From Legionellales bacterium UBA4722 (GTDB taxonomy: Bacteria > Pseudomonadota > Gammaproteobacteria > DSM-16500), in the NCBI GenBank assembly GCA_002404295.1, contig DHJK01000115.1, forward strand, positions 22,312-43,358: a DNA stretch of 21,047 nt, in the 5' to 3' direction. The notes under the pieces were generated by a model. The model was not told the DNA's origin, ran no database searches, and saw nothing but the letters and a program-made list of their open reading frames with translations. Below are positions 8,268 through 16,226 of this stretch, piece after piece. The stretch's first letter is position 1. Every line of letters starts with the position of its first letter. A program made the translations under genes and the position numbers.

Positions 8268-9503
8268 ATGCATACACGAACTAAACCTGACTCCGGAGCA
8301 ATAAACAGATACCGCCGAAAGATCGACAATGTAGGCGGTAATGACTCCGAATACGATAGCGAAGGTGGAACAACAACTTTCAGATTTTACCGAGATCTAG
8401 GTCAAGGCCGCCGCGCCAAAGCAAGACTATTCCGATCAGACAAGGGCACAAAAAGAGTCATATTACAGCCATCAGATCCTCGAAATGTCGATACCGCAGA
8501 AGCTAAAAACAAAGCTGATTCTTATAAGACTGCATATCCTTCAAGGCCCGTTAATTATTTTGAATTTACGGCCCCCCAACTAGACTATCGACTTGACGTA
8601 GACTTTTTTCCTGGCAACACCTACGAACAATCAAATATTAACACGCCAAGTAAATTCATCACTCATTATCTAGCTGCAGCAAGAGCATTAAGAGCCTACC
8701 ACGACAAAGGAAGGGTTATCATCGATTTGAAATCCGATAACATGCTTCATGTCGCTTCTCTCCTTGACTCAACAACTTACTTAATTGACGGCGGCACTTC
8801 AAGAAAAATAGGTGAACCTCTTGGCAATACATTTTATGTAAGCTCTGATGCAGCGAAAGAAAGGGCTAAAGAATTATGCTGGCATTATGCACCCGAATGC
8901 TGGTTCATGAGAATCGCACCCCTTGCTGATGTAAAAATGGATGTCTATGCGCTTGCTAAGACCATGGGTGCGTTTTTACCCAAAAAAAGTGGGCTTATCT
9001 ATGATAGCTTAATTTCACCCTACCTACAGCTAAATCCAAAATTAAGACCCACACTGGATGAATTAGAAAAAAAGTTACTTATATTCCAGAAAATTTTTTT
9101 AGTCGTCGATGAAATAGCATCGATCAGCACTGACTTTAGCGGGTTCTCATCCAGAAAAGAAATTAGCGATCAGTCTGTTTTATTGCAAAAACAAATAAGC
9201 AAGTTACTCAACTCAGATACATTTCTTTCAAATTGTACTCTGCTTGAAATGCACACCCTTCACCGCGATATTCACGATATCTGTTATAAAAAATCACAGG
9301 AAATTAAAGAATCTGCTCAAATGCGCATTAATCAGGTCAATCATGTGAATGGGCAAAATCCTCTAACTGAAAGTACTCGGACCGCATTAAGAAACGTGGC
9401 AATTTTCTCTCACAGAGATGGCGTCAACGCAGCTCTAGGGGGTATACAAACAAATAAGAAATCAGTTGGTACATTTGATACGCGATTTGATTGTATTAGA
9501 TAA
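8268..9503 (+). CDS. Eukaryotic-like protein kinase domain protein, effector candidate
   Basis: 411-aa protein with a divergent Ser/Thr-kinase-like fold and no signal peptide or membrane helix. Visible kinase motifs in order: glycine loop LGQGRRAKAR (44-53); beta3 KRVILQP (62-68), where the usual AxK lysine is not obvious (Gln67 or Lys62 nearby); probable alpha-C Glu78; catalytic loop VIIDLKSDNML (150-160), with Asp153, Lys155 and Asn158 kept but His-Arg of HRD lost; metal site LIDGG (Asp174, DGG for DFG); YAPE (207-210); DVYALAKTM (225-233); and LNPKLRPTLDEL (255-266), the closing Arg segment. Residues about 268-411 are mostly helical and unrecognised. Legionella and Coxiella relatives secrete many such kinases through Dot/Icm, so secretion is plausible but unproven. 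Start ATG 8268 has only a weak AGG upstream, 4 bases after the transpeptidase stop. The N-terminal 35 residues look disordered. Confidence 0.78.
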   Translation: MHTRTKPDSGAINRYRRKIDNVGGNDSEYDSEGGTTTFRFYRDLGQGRRAKARLFRSDKGTKRVILQPSDPRNVDTAEAKNKADSYKTAYPSRPVNYFEFTAPQLDYRLDVDFFPGNTYEQSNINTPSKFITHYLAAARALRAYHDKGRVIIDLKSDNMLHVASLLDSTTYLIDGGTSRKIGEPLGNTFYVSSDAAKERAKELCWHYAPECWFMRIAPLADVKMDVYALAKTMGAFLPKKSGLIYDSLISPYLQLNPKLRPTLDELEKKLLIFQKIFLVVDEIASISTDFSGFSSRKEISDQSVLLQKQISKLLNSDTFLSNCTLLEMHTLHRDIHDICYKKSQEIKESAQMRINQVNHVNGQNPLTESTRTALRNVAIFSHRDGVNAALGGIQTNKKSVGTFDTRFDCIR

Positions 9504-9605
9504 CCTCAACCATATGCGAAAGCGCTATTAATCGAATTCCCTAAGTGCGCCCGCACGTTCACGAGCAAAGCAACAACGCTCGGAGCTTAAGGATTCAAAA
9601 GATAA

Positions 9606-10823
9606 TTAGAGAAATGCAACGCCTACTTTTAAAGGTTCAATTCCTAGATGCTTCGCAATTGTCTGGCCAATATCAGCAAATGTTTCGCGTTTGCCGATAG
9701 AGCCTGCTTTTATGTCAGGGCCAAAAGCCAAAACAGGAATATGTTCGCGTGTGTGATCGGAGCCGGGCCATGTGGGATCGCAGCCGTGATCGGCAGTGAT
9801 GATGGCCAGATCGCCGGGGTGCATTAGATTGATAAATTCGGGTAATCGGGCATCTAAATCTTCTAGGGCTTTTGCATAACCCACTACATCACGGCGATGA
9901 CCATACAGCATATCAAAATCAACTAAATTCAAAAAAACTAAACTGCCGTCGGGTGCGATGGCTGCTTCTTTTATAAATGCATCAAAGAGTGCCATGTTGC
10001 CGTCGGCTTTTACTACTTTTGTGACGCCGCGATGCGCATAGATATCATCAACTTTTCCAATCGAAATGACTTCTCGTCCGGCTGCAACTAATTTATCTAA
10101 TAATGTTTGCTCTGGCGCAGGTACTGCATAATCACTGCGATGCCCAGTGCGATGATAGTTTGCAGGTTCGCCTATAAAGGGGCGGGCGATGACACGACCT
10201 ACGTTATAATCATTTACTAACTCGCGGGCAATCGAGCACAGATCATAAAGACGTTGGAGGCCAAAACTTTCCTCATGGGCTGCGATTTGAAAAACGCTAT
10301 CTGCAGAGGTATAAACGATAGGCTTGCCTGTTTTTTGATGTTCTTCGCCTAGCTCTACAATAATATCAGTGCCTGATGCATGTTTATTGCCAAGCACACC
10401 TGGCAAGTTACCACGCTTAATCAACTCATTTAATAATTCGTCAGGAAAACTAGGATATTCTGGCGGAAAATAACCCCAATCAAATAATGCGGGGACGCCT
10501 GCAATTTCCCAATGACCACTGGGTGTGTCTTTTCCATAACTAAGCTCTACAGCGCAGCCGTAAGCAGCTTCAATGGGTACATCAACAGCAAGTCCCGGCA
10601 CGGGCTCTCCGCCACTGATTTCAGCGGCACCATTCAAACCTAAACGCGTGAGATTGGGTAATTCTAAAGAGCCTTGTCGCACTCCTATTTTGTCTGCTTT
10701 ACCTACAGCACAGTGTTCTGCAATGTGGCGCAAGGTATCGGCACCTACATCACCGTATTTCACAGCGTCTGCAGATGCGCCAATACCAAATGAATCCATC
10801 AGGATAATAAAAGCGCGCGTCAT
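9606..10823 (-). CDS. deoB: Phosphopentomutase
   Basis: Cytoplasmic enzyme interconverting (deoxy)ribose 1-phosphate and 5-phosphate, the step after nucleoside phosphorolysis; 405 aa, full length for DeoB. It belongs to the alkaline phosphatase superfamily: metal-binding ILMDSFGIGA (Asp10) at the N-terminus, the phospho-acceptor Thr100 in GKDTPSGHWE, and C-terminal metal ligands in LVDFDMLYGHRRD and ITADHGCDPTWPGSDHTREH. The start ATG overlaps the stop of the upstream purine nucleoside phosphorylase gene by four bases (ATGA), so the two are translationally coupled. No deoC or deoA is adjacent. Convergent with the kinase-like gene; the 102-base gap shows no clear terminator. Confidence 0.97.
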   Translation of the reverse strand: MTRAFIILMDSFGIGASADAVKYGDVGADTLRHIAEHCAVGKADKIGVRQGSLELPNLTRLGLNGAAEISGGEPVPGLAVDVPIEAAYGCAVELSYGKDTPSGHWEIAGVPALFDWGYFPPEYPSFPDELLNELIKRGNLPGVLGNKHASGTDIIVELGEEHQKTGKPIVYTSADSVFQIAAHEESFGLQRLYDLCSIARELVNDYNVGRVIARPFIGEPANYHRTGHRSDYAVPAPEQTLLDKLVAAGREVISIGKVDDIYAHRGVTKVVKADGNMALFDAFIKEAAIAPDGSLVFLNLVDFDMLYGHRRDVVGYAKALEDLDARLPEFINLMHPGDLAIITADHGCDPTWPGSDHTREHIPVLAFGPDIKAGSIGKRETFADIGQTIAKHLGIEPLKVGVAFL

Positions 10824-11635
10824 AGTTCTTTCACAAAGGCAGGAATCAATTTTGCTAATTTACGTGCGGAAATGTCAGCGTAATGTAACGTTCCTTCATG
10901 TGTGACTTTTTCAGTGCTTAGACCTACTGCCAAATTACTGATGGCACCCAATCCAACGACACGCAAACCACAATGACGGGCAATAATAACTTCTGGAACA
11001 ACAGACATGCCAACGACATCTGCGCCTAAAAGTCGATATGCGCGAATTTCTGCGGGTGTTTCAAAGGAAGGGCCTAGTAGTGAAATATAGACACCTTGTT
11101 GAATATTGAAATTGAAGGGCTTCGCAACTCTTAAAAATATTTCTCTTAACTCTTCATCATACGCATTTTCTAAACTAACAAAACGCGGGCCAATGGATTC
11201 ATCGTTTGGACCCACTAAAGGGTTGCCGGGTTGTAAATTAATGTGATCATTAATAAGCATCACTTCACCTGGCTCCATGTCTGTATTGATGGATCCTACA
11301 GCACCTGCAATGATCAACTCACTTGCCCCCAATTGGCGCACAATTCGGATTAAAGTACGAATAGATTCGTAACTCGCACCCTCATAAATATGCAAACGGC
11401 CTTTTAAACAAGCCACTGGAACGCCTTGTAAATATCCCAGCACTAATAATGAAGCATGGCCTGCTACAGCACTGGAGTGGATGCCTGGAATAGCTTGGTA
11501 AGGGATTGTAATAGGCTGTGTTAATTCGTCGGCCACAGTACCTAGGCCTGACCCTAAAACCATTCCTATTTTGGGTGTAAAATTGGGGGCAAATTTACGA
11601 ATGACGGCCATGGTTTCTTGCATTGTAGTAGTCAT
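10820..11635 (-). CDS. Purine nucleoside phosphorylase, trimeric (PunA/XapA type)
   Basis: Phosphorolyses purine nucleosides to base and pentose 1-phosphate; 271 aa, the size of the trimeric PNP class, not hexameric DeoD. Phosphate-site segments: GMVLGSGLGT (24-33), His60 in VAGHASLL, and GRLHIYEG (79-86). Base and ribose site: GPSFETPAEIR (188-198), GMSVVPE (209-215) and Asn234 in AISNLAVG, expected to favour 6-oxopurines. An oddity is AGAVGSI (110-116), where most family members read TNAAGG or TNAAGS. ATG at 11635 follows AAAGGA by 6 bases; an upstream in-frame TTG at 11659 is unlikely. First gene of the operon with deoB, feeding ribose 1-phosphate to it. Confidence 0.93.
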   Translation of the reverse strand: MTTTMQETMAVIRKFAPNFTPKIGMVLGSGLGTVADELTQPITIPYQAIPGIHSSAVAGHASLLVLGYLQGVPVACLKGRLHIYEGASYESIRTLIRIVRQLGASELIIAGAVGSINTDMEPGEVMLINDHINLQPGNPLVGPNDESIGPRFVSLENAYDEELREIFLRVAKPFNFNIQQGVYISLLGPSFETPAEIRAYRLLGADVVGMSVVPEVIIARHCGLRVVGLGAISNLAVGLSTEKVTHEGTLHYADISARKLAKLIPAFVKEL

Positions 11636-11729
11636 TTTAATCCTTTTAAATAAAAACAAAAATTACGTAGGTCAGCATCTTGTAATGTGTCATTTCAGCG
11701 AGGACACAAGCATCACCGCTTAGAACATT

Positions 11730-11859
11730 CCTTCCCCCTCAGGGGGAAGGTTAGGAAGGGGGAATATTTCATGCCACCTTCTTTCTCTCGCGATTCCGCT
11801 AAAAAAGGAAGAGAGTTTTTTATATTCCCCCTTCCCATCCTTCCCCCGGAGGGGGAAGG
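11730..11859. repeat. REP/BIME-like inverted repeat element
   Basis: Two 39-bp arms (11730-11768 and 11821-11859) are inverted copies with four mismatches. Each arm starts with its own hairpin: CCTTCCCCCT facing GGGGGAAGG. The arms are separated by 52 bases that contain a further weak stem. Hairpin ends in inverted orientation around a spacer resemble bacterial interspersed mosaic elements. It occupies the 285-base gap between the PNP start and the GAPDH stop (both minus strand), where it could stabilise or end the tkt-gap transcript. Short open frames inside it are not genes. Confidence 0.8.
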
Positions 11860-11920
11860 GGCGCGTTCAATAGCGCCTTCGTGGAAATGATGCATTATAA
11901 GACACTTAGTAGCTATAAAA

Positions 11921-12934
11921 TTACTTAGCTGCCATCAGCGCCACAGCCACATCCAACATACGATTGGAGAAGCCCCATTCATTATCGTACCAAGCTAATA
12001 CTTTAACCAAGTTGCCTTCTATCACCTTAGTATAAGAATCATCAAAAATAGAAGAAGCAGGATTATGATTAAAATCGATGGAAACCAAAGGCTCTTTATT
12101 CACTTCAAGAATACCTTTAAGCGGGCCTTTTGCTGCAGCCGCTTCTATTAGTGAGTTGACTTCTTCAGCAGTTGTATTGCGTTTCGCAGTAAACGTAAAA
12201 TCAACTAACGATACATTCATCGTGGGAACCCGAATAGAAAATCCATCTAATTTACCATTCAATTCTGGCATCACTAACCCTACTGCAATTGCCGCACCTG
12301 TTTTAGTAGGAATCATCGAATGCGCAGCTGCTCTTGCACGGCGGATATCGCTATGATAAACATCCAGCAAGGCTTGGTCATTTGTATAAGAATGAATAGT
12401 ATTCATCAATCCTTTTTCAATCCCAATACCGTCATGTAATACTTTTGCAAGTGGCGCTAAACAATTAGTCGTGCAAGATGCGTTCGAAACAATCGTATCG
12501 CTTGCTTTCAACGTTTGATGATTGACGCCATAGACAATCGTTGCATCGACATTGGTTGCTGGCGCTGAAATCAATACTTTTTTTGCACCCCCATCAAGAT
12601 GAGCAGAAGCTTTTTCTTTGCTGGCAAAAAATCCTGTGCATTCCAAAACAACATCCACATTCATTTCTTTCCACGGTAAATTTTTAGGATCGCGCTCAGC
12701 AACAACGCGTATCTTGTCGCCATTCACAATCATATCATTTCCAGACACAGTCACATCACCTGAAAATTTGCCGTGCGTAGAATCATAACGTAACAAATGC
12801 GCATTGGCATTGATATCCGCCAAATCATTTATCGCGACAATTTGAATTTCTGGATGCGCTTTATTTTCATAATGTGCACGTAAAATATTGCGTCCAATTC
12901 TGCCAAACCCATTTATTGCAACCCGAATAGTCAT
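11921..12934 (-). CDS. gap: Glyceraldehyde-3-phosphate dehydrogenase, type I
   Basis: Glycolytic/gluconeogenic enzyme oxidising glyceraldehyde 3-phosphate to 1,3-bisphosphoglycerate; 337 aa, normal size. The Rossmann fold starts with VAINGFGRIGRN (5-16). Asp37 in AINDLAD is the usual marker of NAD preference. The active site is SNASCTTNCLAPL (150-162) with nucleophile Cys154, and the general base is His181 in NTIHSYTNDQ. The C-terminal WYDNEWGFSNRM motif is complete. A GGGGAG ribosome site precedes the ATG. It starts 12 bases after the tkt stop, so the two form an operon, as in several Legionellales where tkt-gap is followed by pgk; here the next gene downstream is instead the PNP gene beyond a repeat. 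Confidence 0.98.
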   Translation of the reverse strand: MTIRVAINGFGRIGRNILRAHYENKAHPEIQIVAINDLADINANAHLLRYDSTHGKFSGDVTVSGNDMIVNGDKIRVVAERDPKNLPWKEMNVDVVLECTGFFASKEKASAHLDGGAKKVLISAPATNVDATIVYGVNHQTLKASDTIVSNASCTTNCLAPLAKVLHDGIGIEKGLMNTIHSYTNDQALLDVYHSDIRRARAAAHSMIPTKTGAAIAVGLVMPELNGKLDGFSIRVPTMNVSLVDFTFTAKRNTTAEEVNSLIEAAAAKGPLKGILEVNKEPLVSIDFNHNPASSIFDDSYTKVIEGNLVKVLAWYDNEWGFSNRMLDVAVALMAAK

Positions 12935-12946
12935 GTTTATCTCCCC

Positions 12947-14962
12947 TTAAACTTTCTCAACACATAATTGCGAAAGCATCTCTTTAGTTACTACAAGTAT
13001 GCGTTCAACAGTTAGCCCGCAGTCATTATAAACATCTTTTGCTGGTGCAGATGCACCAAAACGATCGATGCCAATCACTCTTCCTTGATAGCCCACAAAC
13101 TGATACCAAGGCATACTCACGCCTGCTTCGATCGCAATACGCGCTGAGATATTTTTTGGTAGCACTTCTTCCCTGTATGCTGCATCTTGCGCCAAAAATA
13201 CATCTGTTGACGGCATAGATACCACACGCACTTGCACACCTTCTTCAGACAATTGTTTTGCAGCAGTAACTGCAAGTGAAACTTCTGAGCCGGTAGCAAT
13301 CATAATCATTTCTGGCACGCCTTTGCAATCTATTAACACGTAACCCCCACGTGCAATATTAGCAAGCTGCGCGGGTGCGCGCTCGATATAGGGTACGTTT
13401 TGTCGTGTAAACAACAAACAAGTTGGACCTTGATGCTCTATGGATTTTTGCCACGCCACAGCAGACTCAACGGTGTCACTTGGACGCCACAGTGAAAGCT
13501 GCGGAATCATACGTAAGCTTGCAGCATGTTCTATGGCTTGATGTGTTGGGCCATCTTCACCCAAACCGATCGAATCATGAGTATACACAAAAATCACGCG
13601 TTGCCGCATAAGCGCTGCAAGACGAACTGCATTACGCGCATAATCTGAGAACGTTAAAAACGTACCGCCAAATGGAATCAAGCCACCATATAATGCGATG
13701 CCATTCATAATCGCTGACATACCAAACTCACGCACACCGTAATAAATATATTGGCCTTGTGGTGTTTCTTTAGAAAAAGGCTGCACGCCTTTCCAGTTAG
13801 TTAAATTGGAGCCTGTTAAATCAGCAGAACCACCCATTAATTCAGGTAATATTTTACTAAAATGATTCAAGCAAGCTTGCGATGCTTTGCGTGTCGCCAT
13901 TGTTTCTTTTTTCTGATTCATTTCATCGATCAAAGCGCCCGCAGTTGCAAGCCAACTATCAGGTAAGCGCTTTTCTAGACGGCGCAACAATTCATGAGCT
14001 TCATTAGGATACGCTTTTTGATACGCAGTAAATAAAGCATTCCATGCTTGTTCCCGTTTATCGCCTTTAGCATGAGCATCCCAGCCTTGATATATTTCAG
14101 CAGGTATAACAAAGGGAGGGTGGGACCAACCGATATTTTTTCTCGTTGCTGCCACTTCCGTTTCACCTAATGCTGCACCATGGGTTTCTGCTGTGCCTGC
14201 AAGAGTAGGTGCGCCATATCCAATAACCGTTTTACAACAAATAATACTAGGCTTGTCCGTGACTTTTTGTGCTTCAAGAATAGCCTTACGCACCGCATCG
14301 CTATCATGTCCATCAATCTTTGGCACAACATGCCAGCCATAACTTTCAAAACGTAAAGGCGTGTTATCTGTAAACCAACCGCTCACATCACCATCAATGG
14401 AGACATCATTGTCATCATAAAATACAATCAATTTACCTAAACCCAACGTACCCGCAAGCGAGCACACTTCATGGGAGATGCCTTCCATCAAACAGCCATC
14501 CCCTACAAAAACATAGGTAAAATGATCGATGAGTGGATAACCTTCGCGGTTAAATTGTTGAGCCATGTGTTTTTCAGCAATGGCCATGCCTACCGCATTT
14601 GCTAAACCTTGACCTAAAGGCCCGGTGGTGGTCTCTACGCCCGGCGTTTCACCAAACTCAGGGTGACCTGGCGTCTTAGAGTGTAATTGGCGAAATTGTT
14701 TAATATCGTCAATGGTTAAAGCATACCCTGTTAAATGCAATAACGAATAAAGCAACATACAACCATGACCATTCGACAATATAAATCGATCACGATTCAC
14801 CCAATGTGGATTGCTTGGGTTATGTTGAAGAAAATCGTTCCATAGCACTTCGGCAATATCAGCCATGCCCATAGGCATGCCAGGATGGCCTGAGTTCGCT
14901 TTTTGAACGGCATCCATACTTAATACGCGTATAGCATTGGCAAGCTCACGACGGGAGATCAT
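12947..14962 (-). CDS. tkt: Transketolase
   Basis: Thiamine-diphosphate enzyme moving two-carbon units between sugar phosphates in the non-oxidative pentose phosphate pathway; 671 aa, full length. N-terminal half: SGHPGMPMG (His26), His66 in SNGHGCML, GPLGQGLANAVG (114-125), and the TPP motif GDG (154-156) ending with the metal-binding Asp183/Asn185 region. Middle domain: MGGSADLTGSN, the YYGVREFGM segment with the catalytic glutamate, and FVYTHDSIGLGEDGPTHQ. C-terminal domain: MIATGSEVSLA and the GVSMPWYQFVG region. ATG at 14962 follows GAGGAG by about 9 bases. It is divergent from metK across a 90-base shared promoter region and leads the tkt-gap operon. Confidence 0.98.
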   Translation of the reverse strand: MISRRELANAIRVLSMDAVQKANSGHPGMPMGMADIAEVLWNDFLQHNPSNPHWVNRDRFILSNGHGCMLLYSLLHLTGYALTIDDIKQFRQLHSKTPGHPEFGETPGVETTTGPLGQGLANAVGMAIAEKHMAQQFNREGYPLIDHFTYVFVGDGCLMEGISHEVCSLAGTLGLGKLIVFYDDNDVSIDGDVSGWFTDNTPLRFESYGWHVVPKIDGHDSDAVRKAILEAQKVTDKPSIICCKTVIGYGAPTLAGTAETHGAALGETEVAATRKNIGWSHPPFVIPAEIYQGWDAHAKGDKREQAWNALFTAYQKAYPNEAHELLRRLEKRLPDSWLATAGALIDEMNQKKETMATRKASQACLNHFSKILPELMGGSADLTGSNLTNWKGVQPFSKETPQGQYIYYGVREFGMSAIMNGIALYGGLIPFGGTFLTFSDYARNAVRLAALMRQRVIFVYTHDSIGLGEDGPTHQAIEHAASLRMIPQLSLWRPSDTVESAVAWQKSIEHQGPTCLLFTRQNVPYIERAPAQLANIARGGYVLIDCKGVPEMIMIATGSEVSLAVTAAKQLSEEGVQVRVVSMPSTDVFLAQDAAYREEVLPKNISARIAIEAGVSMPWYQFVGYQGRVIGIDRFGASAPAKDVYNDCGLTVERILVVTKEMLSQLCVEKV

Positions 14963-14987
14963 TTTTTTTACTCCTCAGACTGAAAAA

Positions 14988-15020
14988 TTGGGTGAATATT
15001 ATCAGAAAAATGCGTATTAT
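14988..15020 (+). promoter_or_regulatory. Tentative promoter for metK-ahcY
   Basis: In the 90-base gap between tkt and metK, TATTAT (15015-15020), preceded by TGCG, is a reasonable -10, about 33 bases before the metK ATG. TTGGGT upstream is a weak -35 with longer than optimal spacing. No SAM-riboswitch fold was visible; the leader is too short for one. Confidence 0.25.
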
Positions 15021-15052
15021 GCTCAGCTCAAATTGTCAAAAGGGCAGAGATT

Positions 15053-16213
15053 ATGGAAAAGAATTTTTTATTCACCTCTGAGTCAGTTTCTGAAGGGCAT
15101 CCTGATAAGATTGCTGATCAGATTTCAGATGCTATTTTAGATGCGATGCTGAGTCAAGATAGCGGTGCGCGGGTTGCTTGTGAAGCGTTTGTTAAAACAG
15201 GCATGGTATTAGTCGGTGGTGAAGTCACGACATCAGCCTGGGTTGATATAGAGCAAATTGTACGCAATGTAGTGCGCGACATTGGCTATAACAGTTCCGA
15301 GATGGGATTTGATTGGGAATCCTGTGCCGTCATGTCTGCCATTGGCAAACAATCACCTGATATCGCACAAGGTGTAGATCGCAAAATAGGCGAAAATCAA
15401 GGCGCCGGCGATCAAGGACTCATGTTTGGTTATGCGACTAATGAAACATCAGCGCTCATGCCCGCTCCCATATTCTATGCCCATGAATTAGTAAAACGCC
15501 AAGCGGAATTACGCAAAGAAGATGTCTTATCTTGGCTGCGTCCTGACGCTAAGAGTCAAATCACTTTCCGTTATGTCGATGATAAACCCGTTGGCATTCA
15601 AGCTGTTGTTCTTTCTACGCAACATCATCCTGACATCGAACAAAGTCATTTAGTAGAAGCGGTTATTGAAGAAATTATTAAACCCACCTTACCTGAAGAA
15701 TGGATTGATAAAGACACCAAATTTTACGTTAATCCAACTGGACGTTTTGTCATCGGCGGTCCATTAGGAGATTGCGGTTTAACAGGCAGAAAAATCATTG
15801 TCGATTCTTACGGCGGTATGGCGCGTCATGGTGGCGGCTGTTTCTCCGGAAAAGATCCTTCAAAAGTGGATCGTTCTGCAGCATATGCGGCACGCTATGT
15901 AGCAAAAAATATTGTTGCTGCTGGCATTGCTGACCGTTGTGAAATTCAAGTTTCTTACGCAATCGGTGTTGCTGAGCCCATATCAATTTACGTTGATACC
16001 TTTGGCACAGGCAAAATTCCAGATCGCGATATCATCAAATTAATACGCGAACATTTTGATTTACGCCCTTATGGCATTATTAAAATGCTTGATTTGCTCA
16101 AGCCCATTTACCGTCAAACGGCAAGCTATGGTCATTTTGGCAGAGAAGACATTAATGTAAGCTGGGAAAAAACAGACAAAGCAGCTGATTTACGTAAAGC
16201 CGCTGGACTATAA
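15053..16213 (+). CDS. metK: S-adenosylmethionine synthetase
   Basis: Makes S-adenosylmethionine from methionine and ATP, the cell's main methyl donor; 386 aa, normal length. Visible motifs: FTSESVSEGHPDKIADQISD (7-26) with the ATP/methionine-binding His and metal-binding Asp; GAGDQGLMFGYA (117-128); PTGRFVIGGPLGDCGLTGRK (228-247); and the phosphate loop HGGGCFSGKDPSKVDRS (259-275). GGGCAGAG upstream serves as ribosome site. The ahcY start follows after 13 bases, so synthesis of SAM and removal of its product SAH are co-transcribed. No regulatory leader is visible. Confidence 0.98.
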   Translation: MEKNFLFTSESVSEGHPDKIADQISDAILDAMLSQDSGARVACEAFVKTGMVLVGGEVTTSAWVDIEQIVRNVVRDIGYNSSEMGFDWESCAVMSAIGKQSPDIAQGVDRKIGENQGAGDQGLMFGYATNETSALMPAPIFYAHELVKRQAELRKEDVLSWLRPDAKSQITFRYVDDKPVGIQAVVLSTQHHPDIEQSHLVEAVIEEIIKPTLPEEWIDKDTKFYVNPTGRFVIGGPLGDCGLTGRKIIVDSYGGMARHGGGCFSGKDPSKVDRSAAYAARYVAKNIVAAGIADRCEIQVSYAIGVAEPISIYVDTFGTGKIPDRDIIKLIREHFDLRPYGIIKMLDLLKPIYRQTASYGHFGREDINVSWEKTDKAADLRKAAGL

Positions 16214-16226
16214 CGGAGAATTTAAA

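Noticed and set aside
9504..9605. CGAGC/GCTCG stem as a bidirectional terminator between the kinase-like gene and deoB
   Set aside because: Only five pairs with an 11-base loop and no T-run on either strand.
11687..11895. Two opposed open frames of 67 and 60 codons
   Set aside because: They cover the REP-like inverted repeat with its C/G-rich hairpins and have no plausible translation signals.
14963..15052. Possible SAM riboswitch ahead of metK
   Set aside because: The leader after a plausible -10 is only about 33 bases, and no paired helices of SAM-I, SAM-II or SAM/SAH type could be seen.
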